From Hibiscus mutabilis (lineage: Eukaryota; Streptophyta; Magnoliopsida; Malvales; Malvaceae): 64,000 nt of DNA. The notes beneath the pieces were generated by a model that was not told where the DNA came from, did no database searches, and saw only the letters and a program-made list of their open reading frames with translations. Made by a program: the position numbers and the translations under genes. Of this stretch, positions 1-11,945 are shown piece after piece; positions within the stretch are counted from its first letter, which is position 1, and every line of letters starts with the position of its first letter. The stretch is from the NCBI GenBank assembly GCA_019671005.1, contig CM033745.1, positions 5,379,146-5,443,145 of the forward strand, read 5' to 3'.

Positions 1-1317
1 AACTTGTAATAATTTGTTGCAATACATGTCTATTTGCTTTATATATCAGAAATATTGAATAAGGTTCGATAATTTAAAGTTCAAATTGGAGTGAAATATA
101 TATATATATATATACATATAATTTCTCTTTGGATAAAAAGTTATGTATTACTCGATGGTTGAATTTGTCAATTTTAATGGAATGCGGTACATATATTATT
201 AATCAATTTAATATAAGAATTTGTCAATTTTACAAATGTAATGTCTGTTTTTTTTTATTTTAATCATTTTAGTACATATGTTTTTTAAACCTTACACATT
301 TCGAACTTACATGTATCAAATATTACACAGAATAATCAGTACCAAATGTATAATATCTGGAACTATAATTAGCAAATTATCAAAAAAAACATAGATACTT
401 TATTTATAAAAAACTCAGTTATCAAATTTAAAAGAAATAAATTGTATAATATCTCTCTCATTATTGTGTTTCCCACAAGATCATAAGTAGTGGGCAGATT
501 AATCAAGTGATCCACTTTTATTTTATCCATTTAGATATTAAATTATTATTTTGTATCACTACAATTTAATATTTATTTCCTAAAACATTTATCTGAATTG
601 CATAATTATTTGAACAAAAAGTTGCATAATTATTAATTACAATACAAGTATAAATTTTCTTAAACTGTTATTTTTTCCCAAAAAATTTAATATGATTATT
701 CAAAACGCACACGTAAAGAGTATCCATGGCTTTTCAATGGGACAAAAGCTCTTCATTTTTTATTTTAATATTCAAATTTTAAATATTAAACTCTAATTTT
801 AATTTTTAAATCTTTAACTTAAAAGATACATCTTACCCATAATACTCATTTATCTAGGTGGCCATAATTCCTATTGCCTCCTCGTACTTGACACCGTGTA
901 ATTAAAAGTCATCTCCCACCTTTATTCATGTACCAAAACATGGCGCCATTTTTATAACGAAGCGTTATAATAAAATTGCATTGTTTAACCAAGACAAATA
1001 TTATTATAATCATATTTAAAATACTTTTTAGATATTAAAATTGTTATTATATATTTTATTTACTAAAACCATTAATATGTTAATATCATTCACATACGTT
1101 TTTTTCAAATACAATAACAGTCGTGCATAAAATAGAAAATGAAAATTTTAATGAAAAATATGGAAGCTATTACAATGAGAAAATCTTCCTAGTTTTAACT
1201 TGAGAATTACATAAAAGAGAGACATAGTGCATACCGCAAAGTAAACGACACAATGAAGTGTATTTAGTATTAAAAGATATTTATTAATATTATAAAGAAA
1301 AAATCTATCACTCTTGA
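1..1317. other. AT-rich intergenic DNA, no gene seen
   Basis: No reading frame longer than about 64 codons and no recognisable protein motif. A short AT dinucleotide run lies near 97-115. The stretch is low-complexity A/T-rich sequence of the kind expected between plant genes. Confidence 0.6.
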
Positions 1318-1892
1318 CGAACACCGCTGAACATACTAACATAGAATATTATTGAATACTATTAAATTAATTAATATTTAAAATTTAGAAGACTCAACAT
1401 ATAATTATAAATTATTTAACACAAATTCAATTAAATTATTTTCCATATATTATATTTTTAATAATTTTTAATAAATAGATCAATACCAACCTTATCCAAT
1501 TTTAAAAATAAAAAGTCCTAAACCCAAAACTATAAAACCTAGACCCTAAACCCAAGACCTTAAAATATAAACCCAAAACTCTAAAACCCTGAAAATTAAA
1601 CCATAAATTTGAACATTAAGTTTTAAGATTTTATGGTTTTAGAGTCTAAGATTTAAGATTTAGGGTTTATATTTTTAGGTTTAGTGTTTTGGGTTTTTTA
1701 TCTTTTAAATTGACTAAGATTGATATTGATTCATTTATTTAAAAAATGATTTAAAATATAATATGTATGGAAAATAATTTAATTGAAATTTTATTTTAAA
1801 TAATTTATAATTATATGTTAAATTCTTAAAATTTTTAATATTTATTAATCAATTTAATGATATTCAGCGATGTTCAGTATTAGTAATGTTCG
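1318..1892. repeat. Foldback (inverted-repeat) element, MITE-like
   Basis: The two halves of this stretch are diverged reverse complements. The left end reads CGAACACCGCTGAACAT and the right end, read on the minus strand, gives CGAACATTACTAATACTGAACATCGCTGAA. The left-arm block around 1490-1600, rich in CTAAACCC, pairs with a block around 1610-1700 rich in GGGTTTA. Arms are roughly 270 bp. There is no coding capacity. I found no clean target-site duplication, so the superfamily is not assigned. Confidence 0.55.
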
Positions 1893-3493
1893 CGTTAAAC
1901 TCATCCTATTATAAAATATAAAATATAAAATATAAACTAGAAAATAAATTAAGGATGAAATCAATCCAATCAACAACTAGTTTAATGGAATATCTTTTAA
2001 ATATTATTACTTACGTTGTGAATAGAAAAATAATTTTAAAGAAAGGAGAGATAAAAATAGTGTAAGTTACGTAGGGAGAGCATAAGTATGAGAATGGGGG
2101 AAGAAAACAGAGTGAAGCGATATGATGTGTTGGGGGACAAGAAAGCGGCTTTTAATTTTGGATTGCCGGCTACAGAACTCGACATATAACTTCCTTTCAC
2201 ACATCCCTCTTTCTTCTACGCAACATTCGCCATGGCCTGGGATTGGAAACCACGCACCAATCACTATTCAGTTTTTTGATGAAGTGATACTGTGGACGAG
2301 TGAAGGGCCCCGCAAAGTTCGATGATGGTGTTTGCATGGAGAGGCACGCGCCTTAATGTGAGTCTTTTTGGATCAGTGTTAATCCTTTGTGTGGAATATT
2401 TAATTTAATAAATTATTAAGTGTTTTCAATAAAAAAAAACAAAGTATGATTATTTTATTAATCGATAACAATCATTTAACTGCCACTCTCTGCTGCACGC
2501 TTTGCCCTTAATCCTATGTATATACCATCATCACGTACATAGTTTCACCACATCATCATCATCACCATCACCGACATGTCCATGCGATTTTGTCCACGTC
2601 ATCCACACGCATATGATCATTTACATAACCCCTATTCCCATTGATTAGTTTTTTTTAATCAAACACTATATTTTATTAAAATAATAAGAAAAATTACACA
2701 AATAAGAATACTTTAAAATATAAAAATAAATATAGAAAAATAAAAGGTATACAAACATGAATAGTAATTTTAAATCTTCTCATAAAATGTTTATCAATAT
2801 TCTTCAAATCTATCACCATAACAAAATATTGGAGTGCTCATTAGAAGATTGCAGACCATTGAATTACTCCAATCAACAAAAAGAGAGAAAAACGTCTTGG
2901 TTATCTCTACGAACAACTAACCCACGCAATGTTGTGCGGTAAGATTCAACTGTAACATACATCAAGTTGTAAAAGTCTTCAATATCAACGTGCTATAGAA
3001 GTAGACAAAAAACGCGCCCTAACGACAGATGAAGAACAAATCAAAACAACCGACGAAAAACAAATAAAAATAAAAAATAAAAATATCGTCCATGGATGGT
3101 TAAAATCGTCACAATTGACTTAAAAAATTTAAAAACTACTAAAAACACTAAAAAAAAACCAGCCGCAAAGAAAATGTGAGAGTAGAATAAAAAGATTAGT
3201 TCCTTTTAAATAATGATAGTTAGTTTGAAAGAAGAGTCTAAAGATTCAAAATATACTGGTCATACTAATATTTTATTCTAAGACCGTCAAATATGATAAA
3301 TTATTAGATAGACCCGTCAAATATAATAATCATACTAATAATTTATTCTAAGTCCGTCAATATATATAAAAAAAACTAAGCGCTAAACATAAACATAGAA
3401 TGATACAAGAAATTTGTAAATGATAATAAAAAAAAAACTGAACAATTCAGAAAAAAAATAAATGTTGTAAAGTAATTTTATTGTCGATGGTGT
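1893..3493. other. Intergenic DNA with a moderately GC-rich island, no gene recognised
   Basis: About 2060-2345 is less AT-rich than its surroundings and is open for 60-70 codons on both strands, but neither translation resembles a family I know. A CAT/CAC-rich microsatellite lies near 2552-2574. The rest is A/T-rich. Confidence 0.45.
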
Positions 3494-3501
3494 GTGATAA
3501 G

Positions 3502-4049
3502 TAGGAATGGCCATGTGTTGGGTGGGGTCGGGTTTTTGATCGATTCATACTTGACTTGAAAATTTAACACCTACATTTAAACTCGATCTGATTCAATATT
3601 TTATGTTGTTCCACTCGAACTCGAATTCGAAATCTAAAGTAAAACCCGAACCCAATATGACTCGACCCGACATAAATAAAATTATCAATTTTCATTATTA
3701 TTCGATAAAATAGAGATCTAATTGATAAAAATACAAATAGAGAGGGAGCATTCTAATAATTATTCTATTTTTATTAGACATAATAGGGAGATAATTGAAA
3801 TATATATATATAAAGAGAGGGACATTGTAGCAATTATACCTAAATATTTAGAATAAAATTAAACTATTATTTCGGGTCGAGTTGAGTATTTTTCACCTTA
3901 AAACCAAACTAAACTCGACCCGACCCAAACTCATTCTAAAAAATCAGACCCGAACCTGATTCGAACAGAAAATTTTCTTTAAAAAACCTGACCTTATAAG
4001 ACTGGGTCGGGTCAAAATCCGTCAGGTATGGGCTAAATGGTCATCCCTA
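3502..4049. mobile_element. Non-autonomous hAT-type element (548 bp)
   Basis: The ends are inverted: the left starts TAGGAATGGCCAT and the right, read on the minus strand, starts TAGGGATGACCAT. Eight-base flanking repeats are present, GTGATAAG at 3494-3501 and TTGATAAG at 4050-4057 (7 of 8 identical). An 8-bp duplication with a TAGGG-type terminus is characteristic of hAT transposons. The interior holds repeated ACTCGACCCGAC-like words in both orientations and no transposase frame, so the copy would need a transposase in trans. Confidence 0.75.
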
Positions 4050-4057
4050 TTGATAAG

Positions 4058-5751
4058 TATTGTCAACACTAATATTTCGTTATGTAATACTTTTTAAAAG
4101 TGGTTCGAGGGTCAAAATTACTTTGCAGACAAAAGAAATGTAAATATATAGCTTTTCAAACCAAAAATATTTTTTTAGTTTAGTTTGACAAATGTTTTTT
4201 AAAATTTGAAATTTATAGTTTTTAATTTTATAAAAAAACATTATTTTAGTAAAATTACTCATTTTTTTTGTTAATATCACAAATTTTTTATATTCCTAAA
4301 AATAATATCTAAAATATGCATTTCATATACTTAAAAGTATGGCAACAAGAGCATGAATATTTAGCCGGTTGACTAAGCTGCTCATCTTTGTTTCCTCATT
4401 TCCCTTAGATCATGGGTTCTAGATCACAAGGAACATCACATTTCTTCTTCTAGAGTCTCCCATTGTCCCCCCTCTAGGTAGATATGATTAAGATTAAAAT
4501 TAGAATTTGTAAAAAAAAGTATGGCAACAATAGTGAACACTCAAAAATATTTTTCTACATGTCATCTCAAAAGTAATGCCAAACTAACCCTAAAATAATA
4601 ACAAACGTGGATGTACGTTGAATAATTTTATCATAACTTGAACATAACATATTTGAAATAATTGCAAATTCCTTGTTAGTATGTTTCAAACTATGAATAG
4701 ATAAAAAAAGACAACTAAATAACTATTAAAAAATAAGATGATAAACCAACAATAGTTGGGAACTTGGTAGTACACATTGGACTCTATTGGACTCTTAAAG
4801 AGACGCAAGTTTAAATTTTAAAAACGACATTATTAGGAGGGACAACATCGCACCCCGAATTTAATTACAATACTATATTAAAACAAGATTAAGTTGATAA
4901 ATCACGTCAATTCATATTAACTTTTACATAATCAATAACACCCATGAATTTAAATAATTGATATTCTTTCAAACCATTTAACTTGAGTAAGAAGAAATGA
5001 AACATTGTTTTTTTTCCCCCACAATAAGTGGATACTATATAAATTTCGTTTGTCAGTGTGATTTATGAATTACATTTATTGATTTTGCTGTTATAATTTC
5101 CAACATCATATGATTTCAATGTAATTGATGATACTTCGAAACACTTATTTTCAATTTTTCCCTTTCTTTTGAATGATCTGATTTTTATGTTTTTTCTCCC
5201 CCCCCCCCTAATTAATGGGTAAAAGGCCCAGTGATTGAGCTTGTCTTCCATGGTTGTTGCCTTGTTGGCATGGCTTTAATTCCTGATTTTAAGGCACGCA
5301 ATAAGAAGTTTGGAGAAGGGGGAAATGTCTATGGTTCTGTCTGAACGAGGGCTTGGGGATAGATGGGCCTAATCTGAAGGGCTAATGCTCCATTTTGGGA
5401 TACTGTAACATGAATGATGAAACCGGATCTAAAAGTTCATGGGACCTTTTAATCAGAATCAATGACTTGAAACTTCAAATAAAAACTTCATTAATGGGAT
5501 CGAATTTATTTATTTTATTATTAGAAAGGATGACTGGATGAGCCTGTAACCTGCGATATACACCGTCACATACAAAAAAAAAATTAACAATTTACGTCTA
5601 TGATCACTAAATTATTGTATCAATTCTATTTTGACTGTAGATCTTTCAAACAGAATTAGTAAACTTCATTGTGTGTTAGTGTTATGTTCAGATTCATTAT
5701 ATATTTGATGAAATATCACACCTATCAAACTAAATTTGATTATTTTAGCTG
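4058..5751. other. AT-rich intergenic DNA, no gene seen
   Basis: Only short frames. A run of 11 C residues at about 5198-5208 stands out in an otherwise A/T-rich background. No protein motif is visible on either strand. Confidence 0.55.
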
Positions 5752-5771
5752 AAACCAAATAGCTGAAGAGC
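5752..5771 (+). repeat. Left target-site duplication of the LINE
   Basis: The 20 bases AAACCAAATAGCTGAAGAGC recur exactly at 14146-14165. Long, exact, variable-length flanking repeats are the product of target-primed reverse transcription, so this pair fixes both ends of the LINE. Confidence 0.9.
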
Positions 5772-5998
5772 TGAAACATAACTAAACAAGGGAAAAACTC
5801 CTCTACCTATCTCTTAAGCAGGTTTTCCACTTTCACTTGGGATTCCCTTTATCCGTGTGGATAGTTTTAGGGATCCTTGTCACTGTGTTTAAACCCAGGG
5901 GTTAGGTGCGTCTAGGTTTGAGTTTCTCCTTTATTTCCTTTATTGTTTCCTTTCTTTACGCTGTTGTTACGATTTGTCTAGTTCTCTCCTTGCCTTCT

Positions 5999-6099
5999 AT
6001 GGATGTTGCCTCTCATTCAATGCAAGTTATCATGGGATCTTTGGAGAATGATGTTCCTCCAGTCACTTTGGACCTAAATGATGATGGTGAAGTTAACAT
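5999..6099 (+). pseudogene. LINE ORF1, N-terminal part (interrupted)
   Basis: A frame opens with ATG at 5999 (MDVASHSMQVIMG), runs into acidic residues (LDLNDDGEVN) and is cut at 6099 by the Copia LTR. The TSD AACAT at 6095-6099 recurs at 11941-11945, after which the same frame resumes with AIMNQALAGKI. An upstream in-frame ATG at 5906 would add a hydrophobic leader and is less likely to be the start. Confidence 0.7.
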
Positions 6100-6575
6100 T
6101 GTTGGATTAAAATCCGTAATAGTGGGCACATATGTATAATGTATATTGCTATTTTAAAGTATGACACAAAATTAAGTGACCAATTATGTTAGGCGTGTCA
6201 TGGGTATTAAAATGTCATGGAAATAAAAGTGTAGATACCATAAGATGTATTTATAATTCGATGAGGGGCAGAGTTATAAATACTTAATAGTTGATTTAAT
6301 AATCAACTATATAAAGAGGTAGTGGTCCCCAAGAAATAGGTTAACTTGTTTTTCTCTCTTCCCCGTCAGAGAGTTTTACATCAAGAGAAAACCTATCTTC
6401 TTGGAAGATCAATACCAAAGATTTGGATTTCAACATCAAGATTTAAGGTTTTCAGTCTATCGATTAATTCAGGTACGCTTCCGCAATTCAGTTCATTCAG
6501 TTTATTATTCTTGATGATTTGACATGATAGATCTTGGGTTTAGATTTCATATTTAGTTATGGTTTAATTCTAACA
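6100..6575 (+). repeat. 5' LTR of the Copia element
   Basis: It starts TGTTGGATTAAAATCC and ends AATTCTAACA. A TATATAA box lies near 6308. It is 476 bp and differs from the 3' LTR by two substitutions (near 6394 and 6538) and one missing C near 6360. The primer-binding site follows two bases later. Confidence 0.93.
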
Positions 6576-6577
6576 AG

Positions 6578-6590
6578 TGGCATCAGCGCC
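6578..6590 (+). other. Primer-binding site of the Copia element
   Basis: TGGCATCAGCGCC lies two bases after the 5' LTR. It matches the usual plant TGGTATCAGAGC site (complement of initiator tRNA-Met) at most positions; the variants would weaken priming. Confidence 0.75.
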
Positions 6591-7749
6591 TCGTCATGTT
6601 GAATCATTAAGAATCTAATGTATATTTATTTTGTATGATTCGTTTTTAGATCTCTTTAAAACAAAACCCTAAGTTTAACGATAAAATATTATGTTTCGAT
6701 ATTTCTATTGTACGATGGAGATTATAAAGTTATATTTTTTTTCTTTCTCGCATGATTAGGGTTTGTTTATTTTTAATATGTTTTGGAATCGCCGATTGTT
6801 AATATATTAATTTCCCCATTTGGTTTGTTATATGTGAAAATCTTGTGTTGTATTAGTAATCGGCAATTGTGGATTGGAAGCTTTAGAACCAATCCTATAC
6901 ATTGTCCAGTTTCTATTGAATTTAAAGTTTTAATACTTATGTATACTCATGTATCGTATCATAATTTATTAGGAAATTCATTACAGTATACTATTTCCAG
7001 AATATAAATATGCCTTTAATTATGATATTGCTTTTACTTTTCGTAATTGTATATGATAACTCAAGTCGTGAAATATGTATTTGATTTAAAATATATATTA
7101 ATTCGGTTTGATCAAAATTTTAGTTTTGATCGTTAGTTATTAAAAAAAAAGTTTGACTTGGGCTTTGTCGTGGTAAATTTACCGTGACTTGGAAACTTTA
7201 TAATCATGTTAGCTCTCAAAGCTTTATATTCATTAGTCTAATAAATTACGGTTGAATTTATTAGATCTTGTTTAGTTTTGAAATGTAACCTTTGGCTTAA
7301 ATTTATTTCACACTATGCTTAATTATGCCATTAATGTTATCTACGGAATATACATTTAGTTTTGGTTATGGAAAGCATGTCATTAATCTTATGGAATTCA
7401 TATTCGATTGATTTGATCAATAATTCATTTCTTTTGATCGCTAGATTATTATGCACATTAAAGTTTCATGCGATCAATATAGGAATTATTCATTTACATA
7501 ATATTTCTGTTTTTTGACTTTTAGTTAAAGATTGATTATTTTGAATCCGACTTTAATTTTGGTAAATGCATGTTTAAGGAATTTTTTGAGTAATAATCAA
7601 AGATTTTGGTTTTTCGATTTACATAGCCCTATTCGCACAATCTTATGTTGGGTTATTTTGGAAACTAAAGTGTTATCGAAATTTCATTTTGATTTACATA
7701 ATTTTAAATTTGGATATCGGTACTTTATATTTATATATTTTAAGATAAA

Positions 7750-8545
7750 TTAATTGAAACATTAAGTCACCAAAGTGATCTCTTTGTGGAAATTATTTAT
7801 TTTAAAATATAAAAGGTTTTATGCATGTAAGTCGGATTATGTTAATATTAATCGCCCAAAGGAAGGTTAATAATTAACGTTATTACATGTGCAATTGTGG
7901 TAATAAACATGTGATAATTATTCATTTTATATGTGAGCAATAAATCGCCCAAAGGAAGATTTACATTTGACATGTGCTTATTATCAATGTTTGATTACTT
8001 GTACCAAGATATCACTTGCAAGTTAATGTTTTGTCCAAAGATGAAATATTAATGGAATGTCCTAGATCTTGATATGAGGTTTACCTTTATTCAAATTTAT
8101 TATTATTTTGGTTATCTTTTAATTTGATTGAAAGATAAAATTAAGAAAAATATTTTGAAACAATTAAATTCATATTTTGGCTTGAATGTCTAATATTTTA
8201 ATGGATTAATTGAAACATAATGTCACCAAAGTGACCACTTTTGTGTAGATTAGTTTATTTAAAATATTAAGATAATTATGGGTTTTTGTAATTCATGCGT
8301 TTATTAATTGGCCCAAAGGAAAGTTAATATTTGGCCAATTACAACGACAAATGTGGTGATAAATGTGTGACAATTATAAGGTATTTTATGTGAACAATAT
8401 GTTAGTCCAAAGATTAATCTATTGTTTGACATAGTTTATTGTCAATGTTTGATTGCTATAACAAGAGTACTCGCTTACATTAATATTACTTGTCCAAAGA
8501 CTTGATATTAATGTTGTGCTTGGTATCTTGAGGGGAACTAGCCAT
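7750..8545 (+). repeat. Diverged tandem duplication in the Copia leader, with recurring CCAAAG words
   Basis: Two units beginning AATTGAAACATTAAGTCACC (about 7752) and AATTGAAACATAATGTCACC (about 8208) share order and content. Within them the word (G/T)CCCAAAGG or GTCCAAAGA recurs at 7853, 7946, 8033, 8310, 8405 and 8492. No frame crosses this part. It lies between the LTR and the gag-like remnants. Confidence 0.6.
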
Positions 8546-9734
8546 TATTTTGAATTTATTTGTTTACTTATGAATATTTATGTGAGCTTGTTTTTATTTT
8601 ATTTATTTATTTTTGTTCTATATTTAGGTAATTTATCTTTGTTTGTCACAATATCTCATTAAATACATTCTACACTCATGTTTAGTAAAACTAGTTTCAA
8701 GGAATAAAAAGACACTTACATATAGTATTTGGTTGTATGAACACAGACTTTGCACTAAGGGGAGAATAACTTTCACCTTTCACCGCGGTAAGCACCCATA
8801 AAAAGGGATTTTGAGAGGAGAAATTGTTCAAATTGTACGAGTCTAATGATCATAAAGAACAACATTCTATAAGTCTTTAGGAGCACAAATCTAAAGAGAT
8901 TACTCATATTAAGGGTTTCCTTGACGAAATTAAGAAATGATTTACCCAAAACATTAAGGTTAAGATAACATCACTTATGCCTTCTTTGATGTCTATGAAG
9001 TATAAGGGTCAAGGAAATGTGAGGAAGTACATTATGAAAAATGTTTAATATTGCTTCAAAATTTAAGGCACATAAGATCAAACTTTCTAACAATTGTTTG
9101 TTCTTATGATTTTTGTATCGCTTCCTATACAGTTTAACCAATTCAAAATTAGTTACAATCACAAAAGGAGAAATAGACTTTAAATGAGCTTATTTCTAAT
9201 TGTGTTAAAGAGGAAGAAAAGTTGAAGCATTATAAGTGTAAAAGTACTCATTCGGTTAGTGCTCATTTAGTTAGTGTCTCTAAGAATAAGGGCAATAAAA
9301 AAATATATTAGAATAAAGTTGCTAAAGGTCCTAATCAAAAGAAACAACAATAAGTTACAAAGTATTGATTCTTTTGTATAAGTTAGGACACATGTGAAGA
9401 AATTAAACTTCAAAAGTGAGCAACTACTTCGGTTATTTTGAGTGATCCATGGGCTGTAAATTTTATGATCCCACAATAAGGATTATTTTAAGGGGAGGTT
9501 TAACATTTTTAGGATGTTGAGTTTGGAGGGAGAAATAAGGTTAGATACATTGCTATTGAGGGGAAGTTGAATTATAATTTAATTCATACTATCACTTTTA
9601 ATGATGTTTAGGTTTTTACACCTATCATTAATCAAGAAGTGGATCAAGTACCTCAGCAAAACAATGTTGAACAACTCTCATTCAAGATAAGGTAATTGTT
9701 TCAGAAGAACAAACTCAACAACCTTAAAAAATAA

Positions 9735-11040
9735 GTGTCATTAAAGATATCCACGAGAGGAAGGAGAAATACTATTCTAGATTATTACTTTGTATTTATT
9801 CAAGAAAATAAGGATAATAATGGAATGATAGAAAATGATTCAATCATTTTTTATCAAATCATAAAAGTTCTAACTCTCAAAAGTGGATTGATGTCATTTA
9901 AGAATAGTATAATTTTATGCAAGACAATAAAGTTTAGGAACTTGTCTCATTATGTGAAGGTGTAAACCAATTGGTTGTAAATGGATATTTAAAACCAAGA
10001 GGGATGCAAATGATAATGTGGACAAGTATAAGGCATGTCTTGTATCTAAATGATATACTCTAAAAGAAGACATTGATTTTGTGGAGACTTTCTCTCGAGT
10101 TTTATTGAAAGAATCTTTTAAGATAATCATGACGCTTATTGCTTATTTTAATCTTGAGCTACATAAGATGGATGTTACGCTTGTGTTTTTCAATGGTGAC
10201 ATTGAAGAAACAAATTATATGGTACAATCATAGATTTGTGTCTAATGATACAAAATCAATGATATGTAAATTAAAGAAATTCATCTATGAGCTTAAGTTG
10301 GACTCTCATTAACGAAATTATAAATTTCATATTGTTTATCTCATTTGGTTTTGAGATAAATTTGGTTCACAATTCTATATACTACATTTCAAATGGGAGT
10401 AAACCAAGTGATACTCATATTACTAAAGACGACAAATTTAGTCTTACTCCATGCCCTAAAAGCAACCTTGAAATTAAAAAAAAAATACAAAAGATTCCAA
10501 GTTCATAATCTATTGAGAATTTAATTTATGCTCAAGTATGTATGCGTTCGGATATTGCGTACATTGTTAGAATGTTAGACAGATATTTAAGCAATTCTAG
10601 TTTGAACCATTAGATAGCAACCAATAGGGTTATGAGATATGTTTAGAGAACAAAAAAAAATTACATGCTCACATATCGGAGTTCTGGTAAATTAGAGATC
10701 ATTAAGTTTACAGACTTCGATTCTATTAGAATATTGATGCAAAAGAATTTTGTCACATGGGCTGCTAATTATAGATTGAATAGAAAGATCACTTCGGTTA
10801 TTTTGTGACAATAAATATGCATTCATTTATTCTATAAACAATAGGAACACTTTAAATTTGAAGCACATAAATATTAAGTTCCTAGTTGTTAAAGAAAATT
10901 CAGAGTGATTGTGTGTCTATAGAGCATGTTGGTACAAACTCCATATTTGCGCGCTTATTAAGAAACTATCACCCTAGGTCTTTCATGAGCACACCACTCA
11001 TGTGGGTGTAATGTTATATAAAGATATTCAGTTTTAGTGG
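9735..11040 (+). pseudogene. Copia pol relic (reverse transcriptase and RNase H)
   Basis: A stretch near 9735-9830 matches the linker typically found before a Copia RT (STRGRRNTILDYYF). From about 9965 the translation reads PIGCKWIFKTKRDAND, then YKACLVSK and ETFSRVLLKESFKIIM, then ELHKMDVTLVFFNGDIEE, which is the order of the Copia RT palm and fingers. Weak RNase-H-like sequence (RSDIAYIV) follows at 10530-10640. Several in-frame stops and shifts interrupt it. No functional product is possible. Confidence 0.75.
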
Positions 11041-11449
11041 GAGTTTGTAATTTTGAAAAATGCTTATTCGTTTTAGACACAATTTCGGTTACTTCAGTTT
11101 AAGGATATTTTAAGATTATTTTCTGCAGAAATAAAGTTCTTTTGGTTTATGCACACTCTGAATTCAGTAAAGTTTGATCTCGCTAAGGTTTAGGAGGACC
11201 AGTTGGAAATAGACATGTTTGGTTCACATTTCATGTAATTTTCCATGCTACGCATCCATGATTGATCTATGTCATTTGACTATATTTGTATACGTGACCA
11301 TTGATGGGTCTTGTCATGATTGATACGACAAAGGCTGCTTTGATCCTATATGGATATAGTTTATGGACGAGATTGTTACAGAATACCTATTATATAATAG
11401 CAAATTTTTGAGCTCATAAGGTTATACATTTGTCAGGAAACATATGTTG

Positions 11450-11463
11450 CCCAAGTGGGAGAT
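11450..11463 (+). other. Polypurine tract of the Copia element
   Basis: CCAAGTGGGAGAT directly precedes the 3' LTR. AAGTGGGAGA is the usual Copia plus-strand primer. Confidence 0.8.
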
Positions 11464-11940
11464 TGTTGGATTAAAATCCGTAATAGTGGGCACATATGTA
11501 TAATGTATATTGCTATTTTAAAGTATGACACAAAATTAAGTGACCAATTATGTTAGGCGTGTCATGGGTATTAAAATGTCATGGAAATAAAAGTGTAGAT
11601 ACCATAAGATGTATTTATAATTCGATGAGGGGCAGAGTTATAAATACTTAATAGTTGATTTAATAATCAACTATATAAAGAGGTAGTGGTCCCCAAGAAA
11701 TAGGTTAACTTGTTTTTCTCTCCTTCCCCGTCAGAGAGTTTTACATCAAGAGAAAACCTATATTCTTGGAAGATCAATACCAAAGATTTGGATTTCAACA
11801 TCAAGATTTAAGGTTTTCAGTCTATCGATTAATTCAGGTACGCTTCCGCAATTCAGTTCATTCAGTTTATTATTCTTGATGATTTGACATGATAGATCTT
11901 GGATTTAGATTTCATATTTAGTTATGGTTTAATTCTAACA
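11464..11940 (+). repeat. 3' LTR of the Copia element
   Basis: 477 bp, almost identical to 6100-6575, TG...CA termini, followed at once by the AACAT duplication at 11941-11945. Confidence 0.93.
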
Positions 11941-11945
11941 AACAT

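Larger units (their letters stand above)
6100..11940 (+). mobile_element. Copia-type LTR retrotransposon, young LTRs but degenerate coding region
   Basis: It has two LTRs of 476 and 477 bp, a 5-bp TSD (AACAT at 6095-6099 and 11941-11945), a primer-binding site TGGCATCAGCGCC at 6578 resembling the complement of initiator-tRNA-Met, and a polypurine tract AAGTGGGAGA just before the 3' LTR. Internally only relics remain: a Copia reverse-transcriptase-like piece (about 9965-10240) and an RNase-H-like piece (about 10500-11040), both full of stops. LTR divergence is about 0.4% in substitutions, so insertion was recent, while the coding region was already dead. That fits a non-autonomous copy mobilised by a relative. 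Confidence 0.92.

Noticed and set aside
1490..1700. Telomere-like CCTAAACCC and TTTAGGG words
   Set aside because: They are degenerate, occur in both orientations and form the two arms of a foldback element, so this is not an interstitial telomere array.
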